From contig NZ_BCMZ01000001.1 in NCBI RefSeq assembly GCF_001485535.1, forward strand, positions 1,612,001-1,676,000: DNA of 64,000 nt. The letters run 5' to 3'. Made by a program: the position numbers and the translations under genes. The stretch comes from Halobacterium sp. CBA1132 (GTDB lineage: Archaea; Halobacteriota; Halobacteria; Halobacteriales; Halobacteriaceae). The notes under the pieces are model-generated. The model saw nothing but the letters and a program-made list of their open reading frames with translations, made no database searches and had not been told where the DNA came from. Shown here piece by piece: positions 41,216-50,284 of this stretch; positions within the stretch are counted from its first letter, which is position 1, and each line of letters starts with the position of its first letter.

Positions 41216-42973
41216 ATGGACGACGAACTCCGCGAGCGCGTCCGCCGCGAAGCCGAGACGGCGGCCTTGTTCAACGCGCTCAAACACGACAGCGACGCCC
41301 AAGTCGGGGCCATCATGGGGCCGCTGATGGGCGAGAACCCCGGGTTCCGCGAGCACGGCGACGAGATTCCCGGCACCATCGCGCCCGTCATCGACGACGT
41401 GAACGCGATGGACCGCGACGAGAAACGCGAGCGCCTCACCGAACTCGCGCCCGAGCGCGTCGAGGAACTCGACGCCGAGGACGAGGAAGACGACCAAGTG
41501 CTTCCGGACCTCCCGAACGCCGACGACTACGACGACATTCGGATGCGCTGCGCGCCGAACCCGAACGGCCCGTGGCACATCGGCCATGCGCGGATGCCCG
41601 CGGTCATCGGCACCTACGCCGAGGAGTACGACGGCGAGTTCATCGTGCGCTTCGACGACACCGACCCCGAGACCAAGCGCCCGCTGGTGTGGGCGTACGA
41701 CGAGATTCTCGACGAAATCGAGTACCTCGGCTTCGAACCCGCGGAGGTCTACCGCGCGAGCGACCGACTGGAGACGTACTACGAGCACGCCCGCGACCTC
41801 ATCGAGAAGGGCGGCGCGTACACGTGTAGCTGTCCCGGCGAGGAGTTCTCGGAGTTGAAGAACAGCGCCGAGGCGTGCCCGCACCGCGAGAAGGACGTCG
41901 AGACGGTCCGAGAGGAGTTCGCGGCGATGGTCGACGGCGAGTACGACTCCGGCGAGATGGTGCTGCGCGTGAAGACCGATATCGAGCACAAGAACCCCGC
42001 GCTCCGGGACTGGGTGGCGTTCCGCATCATCGACACCCCGCACCCGCGCGAGGAGGCCGAACAGTACCGCTGCTGGCCGATGCTGGACTTCCAGTCCGGC
42101 GTCGACGACCACCTCACAGGCGTCACGCACATCGTCCGCGGCATCGACCTGCAGGACTCCGCGAAGCGTCAGCAGTTCGTCTACGACTACTTCGACTGGG
42201 AGTACCCCGAGGTCATCCACTGGGGCCACGTGCAGGTCGACGCCTACGACGTGAAGATGTCCACGTCGACCATCGGGGAACTCATCGACGCGGGCGAACT
42301 CGACGGCTGGGACGACCCGCGCGCGCCGACGCTCCCGAGCGTCCAGCGCCGCGGCATCCGCGGGGAAGCCATCGTGGACGCGATGGTCGAGTTGGGAACG
42401 TCGACGAGCAACGTCGACCTCTCGATGTCCGCCATCTACTCGAACAACCGCGACCTCGTCGACGACGACGCACCCCGGCAGTTCCTCGTTCGGGACGGCT
42501 TCGATCCGCGCGGCTCCGACGCCGAGCAGTCCTTCTCCGCCACCGAAGTCCCCGTCGAGGGCGGCCCGGACAGCGCGCACCCGCCGGTCCACCCCGAGCA
42601 CGAGGACCGCGGCGAGCGCGACATTCCGGTCGGTGACGCCGTGCTAATCGAGGAGGACGACCTGCCGGCGGTCGGTGAGCGCGTCTGGCTGAAGGGGTAC
42701 GGTCCGGTTCGCTACGACGGCGAGCGCTTCGAGTACCTCGACGCCGACATCGACGTCGTCCGCGAGGAGGGTGTCGACGTCGTCCACTGGGTGCCCGCCG
42801 ACGACAACGTCCGCGTCCGCCTGCGGACGATGGACGGCGACGTCACGGGCTACGCCGAACCCGGATTCGCGGCCGTCGACCCGGACGACGTCGTGCAGTT
42901 CGTTCGCGTCGGGTTCGCGCGCTGTGACCGCCACGACGCCGACGAGTCGGTCGCGTACTACGCGCACCCCTAG
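41216..42973 (+). CDS. gltX: Glutamyl-tRNA synthetase (archaeal type)
   Basis: 585 residues. An archaeal N-terminal region of about 100 residues precedes the catalytic core: MRCAPNPNGPWHIGHARMPA holds the HIGH motif, RFDDTDPETKRP is the ATP/Glu site, and VKMSTSTIGELI is the KMSKS equivalent. The C-terminal part is the all-beta anticodon domain of GlnRS/archaeal GluRS. It charges tRNA-Glu and, in archaea, tRNA-Gln with Glu. The stop TAG shares CTAG with the convergent DUF456 gene. Confidence 0.95.
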   Translation: MDDELRERVRREAETAALFNALKHDSDAQVGAIMGPLMGENPGFREHGDEIPGTIAPVIDDVNAMDRDEKRERLTELAPERVEELDAEDEEDDQVLPDLPNADDYDDIRMRCAPNPNGPWHIGHARMPAVIGTYAEEYDGEFIVRFDDTDPETKRPLVWAYDEILDEIEYLGFEPAEVYRASDRLETYYEHARDLIEKGGAYTCSCPGEEFSELKNSAEACPHREKDVETVREEFAAMVDGEYDSGEMVLRVKTDIEHKNPALRDWVAFRIIDTPHPREEAEQYRCWPMLDFQSGVDDHLTGVTHIVRGIDLQDSAKRQQFVYDYFDWEYPEVIHWGHVQVDAYDVKMSTSTIGELIDAGELDGWDDPRAPTLPSVQRRGIRGEAIVDAMVELGTSTSNVDLSMSAIYSNNRDLVDDDAPRQFLVRDGFDPRGSDAEQSFSATEVPVEGGPDSAHPPVHPEHEDRGERDIPVGDAVLIEEDDLPAVGERVWLKGYGPVRYDGERFEYLDADIDVVREEGVDVVHWVPADDNVRVRLRTMDGDVTGYAEPGFAAVDPDDVVQFVRVGFARCDRHDADESVAYYAHP

Positions 42974-43443
42974 GCGAACCGGAGCCACGCGACGACCGCG
43001 AACACGGTCGTCGTGAGCACGACCTGCATTCCTGCGGACGCGAGCACCCCGACAGTCGCGTAGCCGGCGCGCCGCGCGCTCCCGGGCACGTCGTTACTCG
43101 CGCGGAGTTCGACAGCGAAGACGGTAGCGGCGACGCCGACCAGGAGCCCGAGCGGACCACCCGGAAGCATGAGCACGAAGCCGACGACGCCCGCCATCGC
43201 CGCCGTCCGTGTGCTGGTGCCGCCGGCGCGAGCACCGACGAAGCCGGCGAGCCAGTCGACGAGCGTAGCGACGACCGCGAGACCGACGAGCACGGCGAGC
43301 AAGAGGAAGCCGGGCTCACCGGTCGTCCACCAGTAGACGAGGACACCGGCCAGCGAGAGCAGGCCGCTCGGGAGCAGCGGGAGGACGCTCCCCACGACGC
43401 CGGCGGCGAGGAGCACGAACGCGACCGCGACGAGCGGGTCCAT
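42970..43443 (-). CDS. DUF456 family membrane protein
   Basis: 157 residues from MDPLVAVAFVLLAAGVVGSV with about four membrane segments. The motif LPLLPSGLLSLAGVLVYWWT and GARAGGTSTRTAAMAGVVGF fit DUF456, a small membrane family of unknown role. The frame upstream of this ATG is non-specific. Its start is 23 bases after the tmcA stop, so it may be co-transcribed with tmcA. Confidence 0.85.
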   Translation of the reverse strand: MDPLVAVAFVLLAAGVVGSVLPLLPSGLLSLAGVLVYWWTTGEPGFLLLAVLVGLAVVATLVDWLAGFVGARAGGTSTRTAAMAGVVGFVLMLPGGPLGLLVGVAATVFAVELRASNDVPGSARRAGYATVGVLASAGMQVVLTTTVFAVVAWLRFA

Positions 43444-43466
43444 AGCGGGAATACGCGAGGGCGTCG

Positions 43467-45701
43467 TTAGTCTTCGTCGGTGAAGCGTGCGAGTTCCTCG
43501 CGGGCCGCGGCCGTCCCGTACGCGTCGACCAGCGGGCGGAGCGCGTCGCCGAGCGCGCGCATCGCCTGACTCGTGGAGTGGAAGTCGAGGTCGGCGGCGA
43601 CGGCGTCCCACGGTCGAACTTGGAGGAGTTTCGCGACGAGGAGGCGCTCCTCACGGGCCGACAGGAGGTCGGCGTCGCCGGCGACGAGGTGGTGGACGGC
43701 GAGGCGTCGGAACGGTTCGGGGTCGACGCTGTACATTCCGGGGCCGTGGGCGGCGCCAGCGACGACGCGCCACGACGAGTCCGCGAGGGCCAGTTCCGGG
43801 GCGGCGTCGCAGGCGCGGAGCGCGGCGCGCGCGACGTCCGGGTCGAGGTCTCGTAGCGAGTCAGCGAGCACGCCCGCGGCGCGGTCGGCGAACCAGTCGG
43901 CGTGGCGGCCGTGGAGGCGCTCGCCGAGGTGAGAGAGCGGGTCGAGCATAATCGCCGAGTACTCGCCGCTGGTGTCGTTGCGGGTCGTCGAGACGTGGAC
44001 CGTCGAGTAGCCGTTCGCGCGCCAGAACGACAGCAGTTCGGGGGTGGCGCCGTAGCCGACGCCAAGCCAGTCGGCGTCGGCCTCGTACTCCGCGCGCAGT
44101 TCGCCGAGCAGCCGCGACCCCAGTCCTCGGGAGCGGGCGGCGTGGTGGGTGGCGATGCGCATCACGCGGTAGCCCACCGGAACCGCGGCGTCCTCGTCGC
44201 GGAGTTGGCTGGTGAGTACGTCGGGAATCATGTTCCCCTTCACGCGGGCGCCCTCGTACATGTCCGCGCGGAGCTCCGCGTCGAGGCCGCCCTCCCGGGC
44301 GAGCAGCGCGACGGAAACGACGTGGCCGTCGTGGACGAGCGCGCGCACGGCGAGGTTCGGTGCGTCCAGCAGGCGTGCGAGGTCGTTGGGTTCCGTGCGG
44401 TAGTGCGCGTACACGAGCAGGCCGAACGTCTCCCTGAGCAAGTTCTCGTCCGCGAGGAGGTCGTCCGGAGTGAGCGCCTCGTACGTAACGCTCTCCGTAG
44501 TCGCGTCCTCGACGAGCAGGTCGACGGCGGGGCGGGAGTCCAACAGGAGCGCGCGGAACGCCCAGACTTCGACGGGGTCGCCGGCCGCGTACCGAATCGG
44601 GTCCGCGAGCGTCACGTCCGCGACGTCGTGGGCGGCGTCGGCGAGTCGGTCCCGGAAGCGCACGTCGAACCCGCGGCCCGCGCCCTCGTAGCCGTGGACA
44701 GTGGTTGTGAACGCGAGGCGCTCGCAGTCCAGCAGGGATTCGAGCAGGCGCACGGGGATTGCGGCGGCTTCGTCGGCGAATACGGCGTCGGGGTCGCCGG
44801 GGAGGTCTGCGGCCACCGGCGGTTTCGCGAACCGGATGCGGCCGCCGGCCGGCGTCTCGATGGCGCCGTCGTCGGCAACGAGCGCGTCGAGGTCAGCGAG
44901 CAGTTCCCGGGCGCGGGCGAACAGTTCGCTGGCGCTCCGGCGGCCCGGCGCGGTGACGAGCACGTCCAGTCCCTCGCGGGCGAGACACGCCGCGGCGAGG
45001 CCGGCAGCGCTGGACTTCCCGCGGCCGCGGTCGGCCTCCGCGACGACCGCAGCGGGCGGGTCGCGCAGCGACTCGAAGGCAGCGAGCACGTCCATCTGGT
45101 CGCCCGTGAGACACGCCTCGTAGGCCTCGCGGGGGAACGCGCTGTCCGCGGGCGGTTCGGGTAGTGGTTCGGCGAGGCGGGGCGCTGGGTCCATCAGACC
45201 GTCCCGTTCGAGAGTGTCGGCGTCCACGTCGTAGATACCGATGCCGGGATGCGCTCGGAGCGTCTCGACGAGCCGACGGCGGAATCGGCCCGCGACGTCC
45301 GCCACGCCGAACGGCGGGACGGCCAGCCCCTCGTCGAACGCGTCCCGTCGATTCGGCCAGTCGTCGAGCGGCGGCGTGAGCACGAGCAGGAGGCCACCGC
45401 CGTCGACGGCACCGACGATGCGCCCGAGCGCGTTCGGTCGGCAGTCGGCGTGCGCGTCGAAGACGACGGCGTCGCGGGTCGTCCCGAGGAGTTCGTCGGC
45501 GTTCCGCGGGCCGACCCGCTCGCAGGCGAGTGCGTCCCGCGTGGAGACGAGCGTCGTCCCGGTCAGCGGAATCGCGAGCGCGTCGAGAACGCGGTCGGCC
45601 GCCGACACGCACGCCTCGCGGTCGCCCGTGAGGACGAGCACGCGGCGTTCGTTCGCGGCGCGGGCTTCCTCGCGGAGCGCCCGTGCGGCCTCGACGACCA
45701 T
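43467..45701 (-). CDS. tmcA: tRNA(Met) cytidine acetyltransferase TmcA
   Basis: 744 residues. An N-terminal DUF1726-type domain is followed by a P-loop ATPase (VVAEADRGRGKSSAAGLAAA; VFADEAAAIPVRLL), a GNAT acetyltransferase core (RIATHHAARSRGLGSRLLGE) and a C-terminal tRNA-binding region. It makes N4-acetylcytidine in tRNA and, in some archaea, rRNA. A GTG at 45785 would add 28 residues without family match and lies before the start site implied by the TATA-like GTTAAAAGC near 45,800, so the ATG at 45701 is preferred. Confidence 0.88.
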   Translation of the reverse strand: MVVEAARALREEARAANERRVLVLTGDREACVSAADRVLDALAIPLTGTTLVSTRDALACERVGPRNADELLGTTRDAVVFDAHADCRPNALGRIVGAVDGGGLLLVLTPPLDDWPNRRDAFDEGLAVPPFGVADVAGRFRRRLVETLRAHPGIGIYDVDADTLERDGLMDPAPRLAEPLPEPPADSAFPREAYEACLTGDQMDVLAAFESLRDPPAAVVAEADRGRGKSSAAGLAAACLAREGLDVLVTAPGRRSASELFARARELLADLDALVADDGAIETPAGGRIRFAKPPVAADLPGDPDAVFADEAAAIPVRLLESLLDCERLAFTTTVHGYEGAGRGFDVRFRDRLADAAHDVADVTLADPIRYAAGDPVEVWAFRALLLDSRPAVDLLVEDATTESVTYEALTPDDLLADENLLRETFGLLVYAHYRTEPNDLARLLDAPNLAVRALVHDGHVVSVALLAREGGLDAELRADMYEGARVKGNMIPDVLTSQLRDEDAAVPVGYRVMRIATHHAARSRGLGSRLLGELRAEYEADADWLGVGYGATPELLSFWRANGYSTVHVSTTRNDTSGEYSAIMLDPLSHLGERLHGRHADWFADRAAGVLADSLRDLDPDVARAALRACDAAPELALADSSWRVVAGAAHGPGMYSVDPEPFRRLAVHHLVAGDADLLSAREERLLVAKLLQVRPWDAVAADLDFHSTSQAMRALGDALRPLVDAYGTAAAREELARFTDED

Positions 45702-45819
45702 CGGTCGTGTTTCGGCGAGCCGCGGGAAGGGCGTTTCGTCCCACGCACCCGGCGACGGCCCTGCGGCGGCGTCGCACGGCGACACGCATTGAAAGCGCTT
45801 TTAACTGAGGGGCACCCAG

Positions 45820-45829
45820 ATATAGGATA
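45820..45829 (+). promoter_or_regulatory. TATA element of the rpl7ae operon
   Basis: GATATAGGAT is centred about 27 bases before 45,851. Transcription from there leaves a leader of about 70 bases before the rpl7ae ATG, unusual in a genome where most messages look leaderless. Confidence 0.5.
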
Positions 45830-45833
45830 CAGT

Positions 45834-45904
45834 CCACGGGGGTCGATGATGCTCCTAGCCGTCAGGGATTCCGCACCGGCAGGGGAGCGCAAGCCCGTCC
45901 GTGG
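45834..45904 (+). promoter_or_regulatory. Structured leader of rpl7ae
   Basis: Nested complementary pairs: CCACGG (45834-45839) with CCGTGG (45899-45904), GCTCC (45851-45855) with GGAGC (45884-45888), and GCCG (45858-45861) with CGGC (45877-45880). The internal asymmetry could form a kink-turn for L7Ae autoregulation, but no clear tandem G-A pair is visible, so this is a hypothesis. Confidence 0.4.
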
Positions 45905-45921
45905 AACTAGGTGAACAATAC

Positions 45922-46284
45922 ATGCCAGTGTACGTAGACTACGACGTTCCAGCAGACCTCCAGGAACGAGCCCTCGAAGCGCTCGAAGTGGCTCGTGACA
46001 CGGGTACAGTCAAGAAGGGAACCAACGAGACGACGAAGGCCGTCGAACGCGGCAACGCGGACCTCGTCTTCGTCGCCGAGGACGTCTCCCCCGAGGAGAT
46101 CGTCATGCACCTCCCCGAAATCGCCGAAGAGAAGGGCATTCAGGTCGTCTTCGTGGAGACGCAGGACGAACTCGGCAACGCCGCCGGCCTCGAAGTCGGC
46201 AGCGCCGCCGCGGCCGTCGTCGACGCCGGCGACGCCGAGGGCGACGTCGAGGACATCTCGACCAAAATCGAGGACCTCCAGTAA
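45922..46284 (+). CDS. rpl7ae: 50S ribosomal protein L7Ae
   Basis: 120 residues, [20 protein letters not shown] to [28 protein letters not shown] and [20 protein letters not shown] are signature segments of L7Ae, which binds kink-turns in rRNA, box C/D guide RNAs and RNase P. The ATG is preferred over a GTG seven codons before. It is the first gene of a four-gene operon with rps28e, rpl24e and ndk. Confidence 0.96.
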   Translation: MPVYVDYDVPADLQERALEALEVARDTGTVKKGTNETTKAVERGNADLVFVAEDVSPEEIVMHLPEIAEEKGIQVVFVETQDELGNAAGLEVGSAAAAVVDAGDAEGDVEDISTKIEDLQ

Positions 46285-46290
46285 CCACCC

Positions 46291-46518
46291 ATGAGTGCTG
46301 AGGAAACTGAAGAAGAGGGCTCCACGCCCGCCGAAGTCATCGAGGTCGTCGGCAAGACCGGGATGCACGGCGAGGCGATGCAGGTGAAGTGCCGCATTCA
46401 AGAGGGCTCCAACCAGGGACGAATCATCACGCGAAACGTCCTCGGTCCCGTCCGCGTGGGCGACGTCCTCCAGCTCAAGGAGACGGCCCGCGAGGCGGAC
46501 TCCATTGGTGGTCAGTAA
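46291..46518 (+). CDS. rps28e: 30S ribosomal protein S28e (eS28)
   Basis: 75 residues. [20 protein letters not shown] and [20 protein letters not shown] are the S28e core. It lies near the mRNA exit of the small subunit. Its TAA overlaps the rpl24e ATG (TAATG). Confidence 0.96.
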   Translation: MSAEETEEEGSTPAEVIEVVGKTGMHGEAMQVKCRIQEGSNQGRIITRNVLGPVRVGDVLQLKETAREADSIGGQ

Positions 46519-46703
46519 TGGTCCAGACACGCACCTGTGACTACTGTGGCGACGACATCGAACCCGGCACGGGGACGATGTTCGTCCACAACGACGGCAG
46601 CACCGTCCACTTCTGCTCTGCGAAGTGCGAGAAGAACGCGGACCTCGGCCGCGAACCGCGCGACGTCGAGTGGACCGACGAAGAGTCCGAGGTCGAAGAG
46701 TAG
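46518..46703 (+). CDS. rpl24e: 50S ribosomal protein L24e (eL24)
   Basis: 61 residues. The zinc finger CDYCGDDIEPGTGTMFVHND, then HFCSAKCEKNADLGREPRDV, gives four Cys ligands typical of L24e. The overlap with rps28e and the zero gap to ndk indicate one transcript. Confidence 0.96.
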   Translation: MVQTRTCDYCGDDIEPGTGTMFVHNDGSTVHFCSAKCEKNADLGREPRDVEWTDEESEVEE

Positions 46704-47186
46704 ATGAGCCACCACGACGAGCGCACGTTCGTGATGGTCAAGCCCGACGGCGTCCAGCGCGGTCTCATCGGCGATGTCGTCTCGCGGCTCGAGGACAAGG
46801 GCTTGAAGATGGTCGGCGGGAAGTTCATGCAGATCAGCGAGGAACTCGCCCACGAGCACTACGGCGAGCACGAGGGCAAGCCGTTCTTCGACGGGCTCGT
46901 CGAGTTCATCACGTCCGGTCCCGTCTTCGCGATGGTCTGGGAGGGCGCCGACGCCACCCGCCAGGTCCGCCGCATGATGGGCGCGACCGACCCGCAGGAC
47001 GCCGCACCCGGCACGATTCGCGGCGACTACGGTAACGACCTCGGGCAGAACATCATCCACGGTAGCGACCACGAAGACGAAGGCGCGAACGAGCGCGAAA
47101 TCGAGTTGTTCTTCGACGAGGACGAACTCGTCGACTACGAACTCGACACGGCGACGTGGGTCTACGAAGACGCCGGCGACCACTAA
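46704..47186 (+). CDS. ndk: Nucleoside diphosphate kinase
   Basis: 160 residues. [20 protein letters not shown] at the start, the nucleotide-binding [20 protein letters not shown], and the active-site His in [20 protein letters not shown]. It transfers phosphate between nucleoside tri- and diphosphates. It is the last gene of the rpl7ae operon, starting right after the rpl24e stop. Confidence 0.97.
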   Translation: MSHHDERTFVMVKPDGVQRGLIGDVVSRLEDKGLKMVGGKFMQISEELAHEHYGEHEGKPFFDGLVEFITSGPVFAMVWEGADATRQVRRMMGATDPQDAAPGTIRGDYGNDLGQNIIHGSDHEDEGANEREIELFFDEDELVDYELDTATWVYEDAGDH

Positions 47187-47321
47187 CTCCGGCCGTCTCT
47201 ACTGCTGCTTTTTCCGGACGCAACGTTCGTAGCGACGGCGTTCGCTCGCGGTTCGACAGAAGGGCTCGTCGCCGAACGCGACACCCGGTAGGTTCTCCCG
47301 TCGGAAGCCCCACGGTGGTGC

Positions 47322-47594
47322 ATGGACTGCGTCGTCTGTAACAGAACTGGCACGACGTACCGGCTCGTGGACGAGAGCGCACAACCGCTGGGCGTCTGCG
47401 AGCAGTGCGTCGCCGAACACCTCACGAGCGCAGCCGACGACGCGTGCGTCTACTGCGCGAATTCGGGCGACTACGACCTCGTAGAAGACACGAGCGCGGT
47501 CGTGGCGTCCGAGTCGCAGGCCGAACGCGTGGTCGTGACGCCGGGCGTCGTCTGTCGCAACCACGTCGGCGACCTCCGCCGCGAGAACGTGTGA
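47322..47594 (+). CDS. Small zinc-ribbon-like protein
   Basis: 90 residues with three CxxC pairs: CVVC (3-6), CEQC (near 26-29) and CVYC (near 42-45), and a later CRNH. This is the pattern of one or two zinc ribbons, with no recognised enzymatic domain. It stands alone between ndk and the methionine synthase genes. A nucleic-acid or protein-binding role is likely but unproven. Confidence 0.7.
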   Translation: MDCVVCNRTGTTYRLVDESAQPLGVCEQCVAEHLTSAADDACVYCANSGDYDLVEDTSAVVASESQAERVVVTPGVVCRNHVGDLRRENV

Positions 47595-47600
47595 GCGCCG

Positions 47601-48662
47601 TCAGTCGTCGGCGGGCGCGGCCGGGACGTCGATAGCGCCATTGTCGAGGTCGGCTTCGACGTTGCGCGCGGCTTCCACGAGGTTCGCCATCTTCTCGTAG
47701 GCGACCTCCCTCGGGAGGAGTTTCACGCCGCAATCGGGGCTGACCGTGAGCCGCTCCGGCGGGACGACTTCCAGTCCCTTCCGGATGTTGGCCTCGATCT
47801 GCTCGACGGACTCCACTTCGGCGACGTGGGCGTCGACGACGCCGAGCGCGAGGTCCTTCGAGAACTCGGGGTCGGTGAACACGTCGAGTTGCTCGTAGTC
47901 GCCGTTCGCGAGTTCGAGGTCGAACTCGTCGACCGGGAACTCCAGTATCTCGGGGTAGATGCGGGAGTAGTCGCCGTAGCAGACGTGGAGACCGATGCGG
48001 ACGTCGTCGGGGATGCCGGCGGCGATGCGTTCGAGGCACTCGCCGACGATGGCGTGGTCGTCCGGGGTCGTCGCGAGCGCGGGTTCGTCGATCTGGATGT
48101 AGCGCGCGCCGGCGTCGACGAGCTTCTCGATCTCCTCGTTGACGAGGTCAGCGAGGTCGTACGCGAGGTCGTCGTCGCCGTCGTAGGCCTCGTTGAAACT
48201 CCAGGACGCGAGCGTGTATGGCCCCGTAATCGGGACTTTCACGGGGCTGTCCGCGACGCTGGCGGTGAACTCGTACTCGTCGACGAGCCACGACTCGTCG
48301 TAGGCGACGTCGCTGACGACGCTGGGCTTGTCGAAGTAGTTGTGGCCCCACACTTTGACGGGGCCGTTGAACTCGTAGCCCTCGATGCGGTCGGCGAAGA
48401 ACTCCACCATCTCGTTGCGTCGCATCTCGCCGTCCACGACGACGTCGAGGCCGGCGCGCTCGTGCTCCTCGGTGATGAGGCGGGCGGCGTCGTCCTCGGC
48501 TTCGGCGAGCTCGTCGTCGCCGAAGTCCGCGTCGGGGTCTTCGAACAGGTCGTTCGCGCGGTCGAGCCACTTCGGCTTCGGGTAGGAGCCGACGACGGTC
48601 GTCAGGAGGAAGTGGTCGTTGTCGTGGCCGTCGGGGCGGAACTGCTCGCGGTTCGAGCTCAT
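47601..48662 (-). CDS. metE: Cobalamin-independent methionine synthase, catalytic (C-terminal-type) protein
   Basis: 353 residues. TTVVGSYPKPKWLDRANDLF and VDGEMRRNEMVEFFADRIEG are the MetE C-terminal domain start, and zinc ligands are visible as HVCYGDYSRIYPE and SPDCGVKLLPREV. It transfers a methyl group to homocysteine. Archaeal short MetE proteins use a methyl donor that is not the bacterial polyglutamate folate, so the donor is uncertain. It overlaps the upstream gene by ATGA (48659-48662). Confidence 0.9.
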   Translation of the reverse strand: MSSNREQFRPDGHDNDHFLLTTVVGSYPKPKWLDRANDLFEDPDADFGDDELAEAEDDAARLITEEHERAGLDVVVDGEMRRNEMVEFFADRIEGYEFNGPVKVWGHNYFDKPSVVSDVAYDESWLVDEYEFTASVADSPVKVPITGPYTLASWSFNEAYDGDDDLAYDLADLVNEEIEKLVDAGARYIQIDEPALATTPDDHAIVGECLERIAAGIPDDVRIGLHVCYGDYSRIYPEILEFPVDEFDLELANGDYEQLDVFTDPEFSKDLALGVVDAHVAEVESVEQIEANIRKGLEVVPPERLTVSPDCGVKLLPREVAYEKMANLVEAARNVEADLDNGAIDVPAAPADD

Positions 48663-49648
48663 GCTGTCACCTCGCGGGTGGCGTCGGCGAGCGCCTGTAG
48701 TTTCTGCTCGAAGCGGTTCACCGGCAGGTAGAACAGGCCGGTGTTGGCGGTCACGTACGCGTCGTCGAATTCGATGGCGTCCGGCACCGAGTCGCGGAAC
48801 CAGTCGACGCGCTCGCGGATGGTCTCCGGGGATTCGACGAGCGTGTTCTGCCCGTCGACGACGCCCAGCGCGACGGAGTCTTTGGTGCCGTACTCGGTGA
48901 CGTTGTAGAGGTTGTCCTCGTGGCTCGTGACGAAGTCGTAGCCGATGGCGTCGACGCCGGCGTCGAGGAGGTGGGCGTGGACTTTCTCTTCGAGGGCGCC
49001 CCAGTACGTGTGCGCGACGACGTCGGCGTCGGCCGCCTGTGCGACGGTGTCGATGGCGTCGCTGGCGCGCTCGTCCTCGCCCTCTTCGGGCGGGTCCGTG
49101 ACCAGCGACGGTTCGAGGACGAAGACGGTCTCGACGTCGGGGAACGCCTCGACCTCGCCGGCGAGGAAGTCGGCGACGGCGGCGAGGAACTGCTCGTCGT
49201 CGCCGTAGTAGTCGTCGGTCGCGAGTTCCGACAGCGAGTACGGGCCGGGGACGACGGCCTGCAGGTCGTCAGTGAGCTCGCTTGCGGCTTCGAGGTCCGC
49301 AGCGAGGTCACCGGAGAACGTGAGTTCGCCCTGGACGATGGGGTCGCGGTAGAAGTTGTTGTTGTCGTAATAGCGGACGATGCCGCCCGTCTCGACGTTC
49401 TCGTGGACGGTCAGGGGGTGGGCGAGCATGTCGTCCCACCGCGCTTGTCCTTCGACGACGCGGTTGAGGCCGGCGTCGCGCTGGAGGGCGACGAGTTCCT
49501 CGCGGACGTCGTCGTAGGCGGCTTCGATTTCGGGGGCCTCGTCGCCGCTGACGAGGTCGTGCTTCTGGTGGCCCTTGAGGTCCGACAACGTCTCTTTGGC
49601 GTCGTCGGGGAGGGGGAACAGGCCGGGTGTTGTCGCGATTCGGTTCAT
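48659..49648 (-). CDS. MetE-related protein (second methionine synthase gene)
   Basis: 329 residues, MNRIATTPGLFPLPDDAKET then QARWDDMLAHPLTVHENVET and GGIVRYYDNNNFYRDPIVQG. It shows the same TIM-barrel family as MetE but not the full zinc site of the downstream protein (only VAHTYWGALEEKVHAHL and GYDFVTS at the equivalent places). The pair may form one enzyme, with this partner giving the non-catalytic half or substrate channel. A TATA-like AAATATTAAA is 27 bases upstream, so the two-gene operon is leaderless. Confidence 0.82.
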   Translation of the reverse strand: MNRIATTPGLFPLPDDAKETLSDLKGHQKHDLVSGDEAPEIEAAYDDVREELVALQRDAGLNRVVEGQARWDDMLAHPLTVHENVETGGIVRYYDNNNFYRDPIVQGELTFSGDLAADLEAASELTDDLQAVVPGPYSLSELATDDYYGDDEQFLAAVADFLAGEVEAFPDVETVFVLEPSLVTDPPEEGEDERASDAIDTVAQAADADVVAHTYWGALEEKVHAHLLDAGVDAIGYDFVTSHEDNLYNVTEYGTKDSVALGVVDGQNTLVESPETIRERVDWFRDSVPDAIEFDDAYVTANTGLFYLPVNRFEQKLQALADATREVTA

Positions 49649-49669
49649 ACCCGTCGCTACGCAATGCCC

Positions 49670-49681
49670 CTGTTTAATATT
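49670..49681 (-). promoter_or_regulatory. TATA element of the methionine synthase operon
   Basis: The minus strand reads CAAATATTAAAC, centred about 27 bases before the start at 49648. Confidence 0.65.
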
Positions 49682-49702
49682 TGCTGTCGAGGGATATGTC
49701 CT

Positions 49703-50284
49703 TCAGTTATTCCAGAGTTTGAGGACGGTCAGCGTCTCGAAGGAGTGCGACTCCTCGCGGACGGCCGCCGCGGAGAACCCGCACTCGCCGGCGTACTCCA
49801 CGACCTCCTCGACGCCCGTCAGCGTGCTCACCAGCACCAACACGAACCCGTCGGGCGCGAGTACGCGGCCCACGCTGTCGAGGAACGACTCCACGACTTC
49901 TCGACCGGTCTCCCCGCCCGACAGCGCGACCTCCATCCAGTCGTCCCGGGCGGCGTCCTCGTCCCGCGGCAGGTACGGCGGATTGAACAACACCACGTCG
50001 AAGGCGTCCTCGCGGAACGGCGCGACGAGGTCCGCCCGAACCACGGGCACGCCGCGATCCCGAGCCTGCGCGCACGCGAAGGGGTTCAAGTCCGACCCGA
50101 CGACCTCCGCGCCGGCCTCGTCGGCGACTGTCGCCGCCACGTACCCCGAGCCGGTGCCGACATCCAGCACGCGCGCTCGCGGGCCAATCTCCGCTACCGC
50201 GGCCTTCGCGAGCAGCAGCGAGTCCTCGGCAGGCTGGTAGACCGTCGTCTCCGTGCCGCGTCGGTCGGCGAGCCCGTCACTCAT
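49703..50284 (-). CDS. HemK2/MTQ2-type protein methyltransferase
   Basis: 193 residues. SAM-binding motif ARVLDVGTGSGYVAATVADE, acidic turn VVGSDLNPFACAQA, and the glutamine methyltransferase signature VVLFNPPYLP. Short length without the PrmC N-terminal domain fits HemK2, which methylates the release factor. Its ATG lies inside the mscS tail (8-base overlap), so translation is coupled. It ends the rpl21e-rpoF-DUF655-ksgA-mscS-hemK2 run. Confidence 0.9.
   Translation of the reverse strand: MSDGLADRRGTETTVYQPAEDSLLLAKAAVAEIGPRARVLDVGTGSGYVAATVADEAGAEVVGSDLNPFACAQARDRGVPVVRADLVAPFREDAFDVVLFNPPYLPRDEDAARDDWMEVALSGGETGREVVESFLDSVGRVLAPDGFVLVLVSTLTGVEEVVEYAGECGFSAAAVREESHSFETLTVLKLWNN

Noticed and set aside
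45702-45785. GTG start of tmcA at 45785
   Set aside because: It would lie upstream of the transcription start implied by the TATA-like element near 45,800 and adds a Pro/Ala-rich stretch without family match.
45834-45904. A definite kink-turn in the rpl7ae leader
   Set aside because: Complementary segments exist, but I could not find the 3-base bulge followed by tandem G-A pairs, so it is left as a hypothesis.
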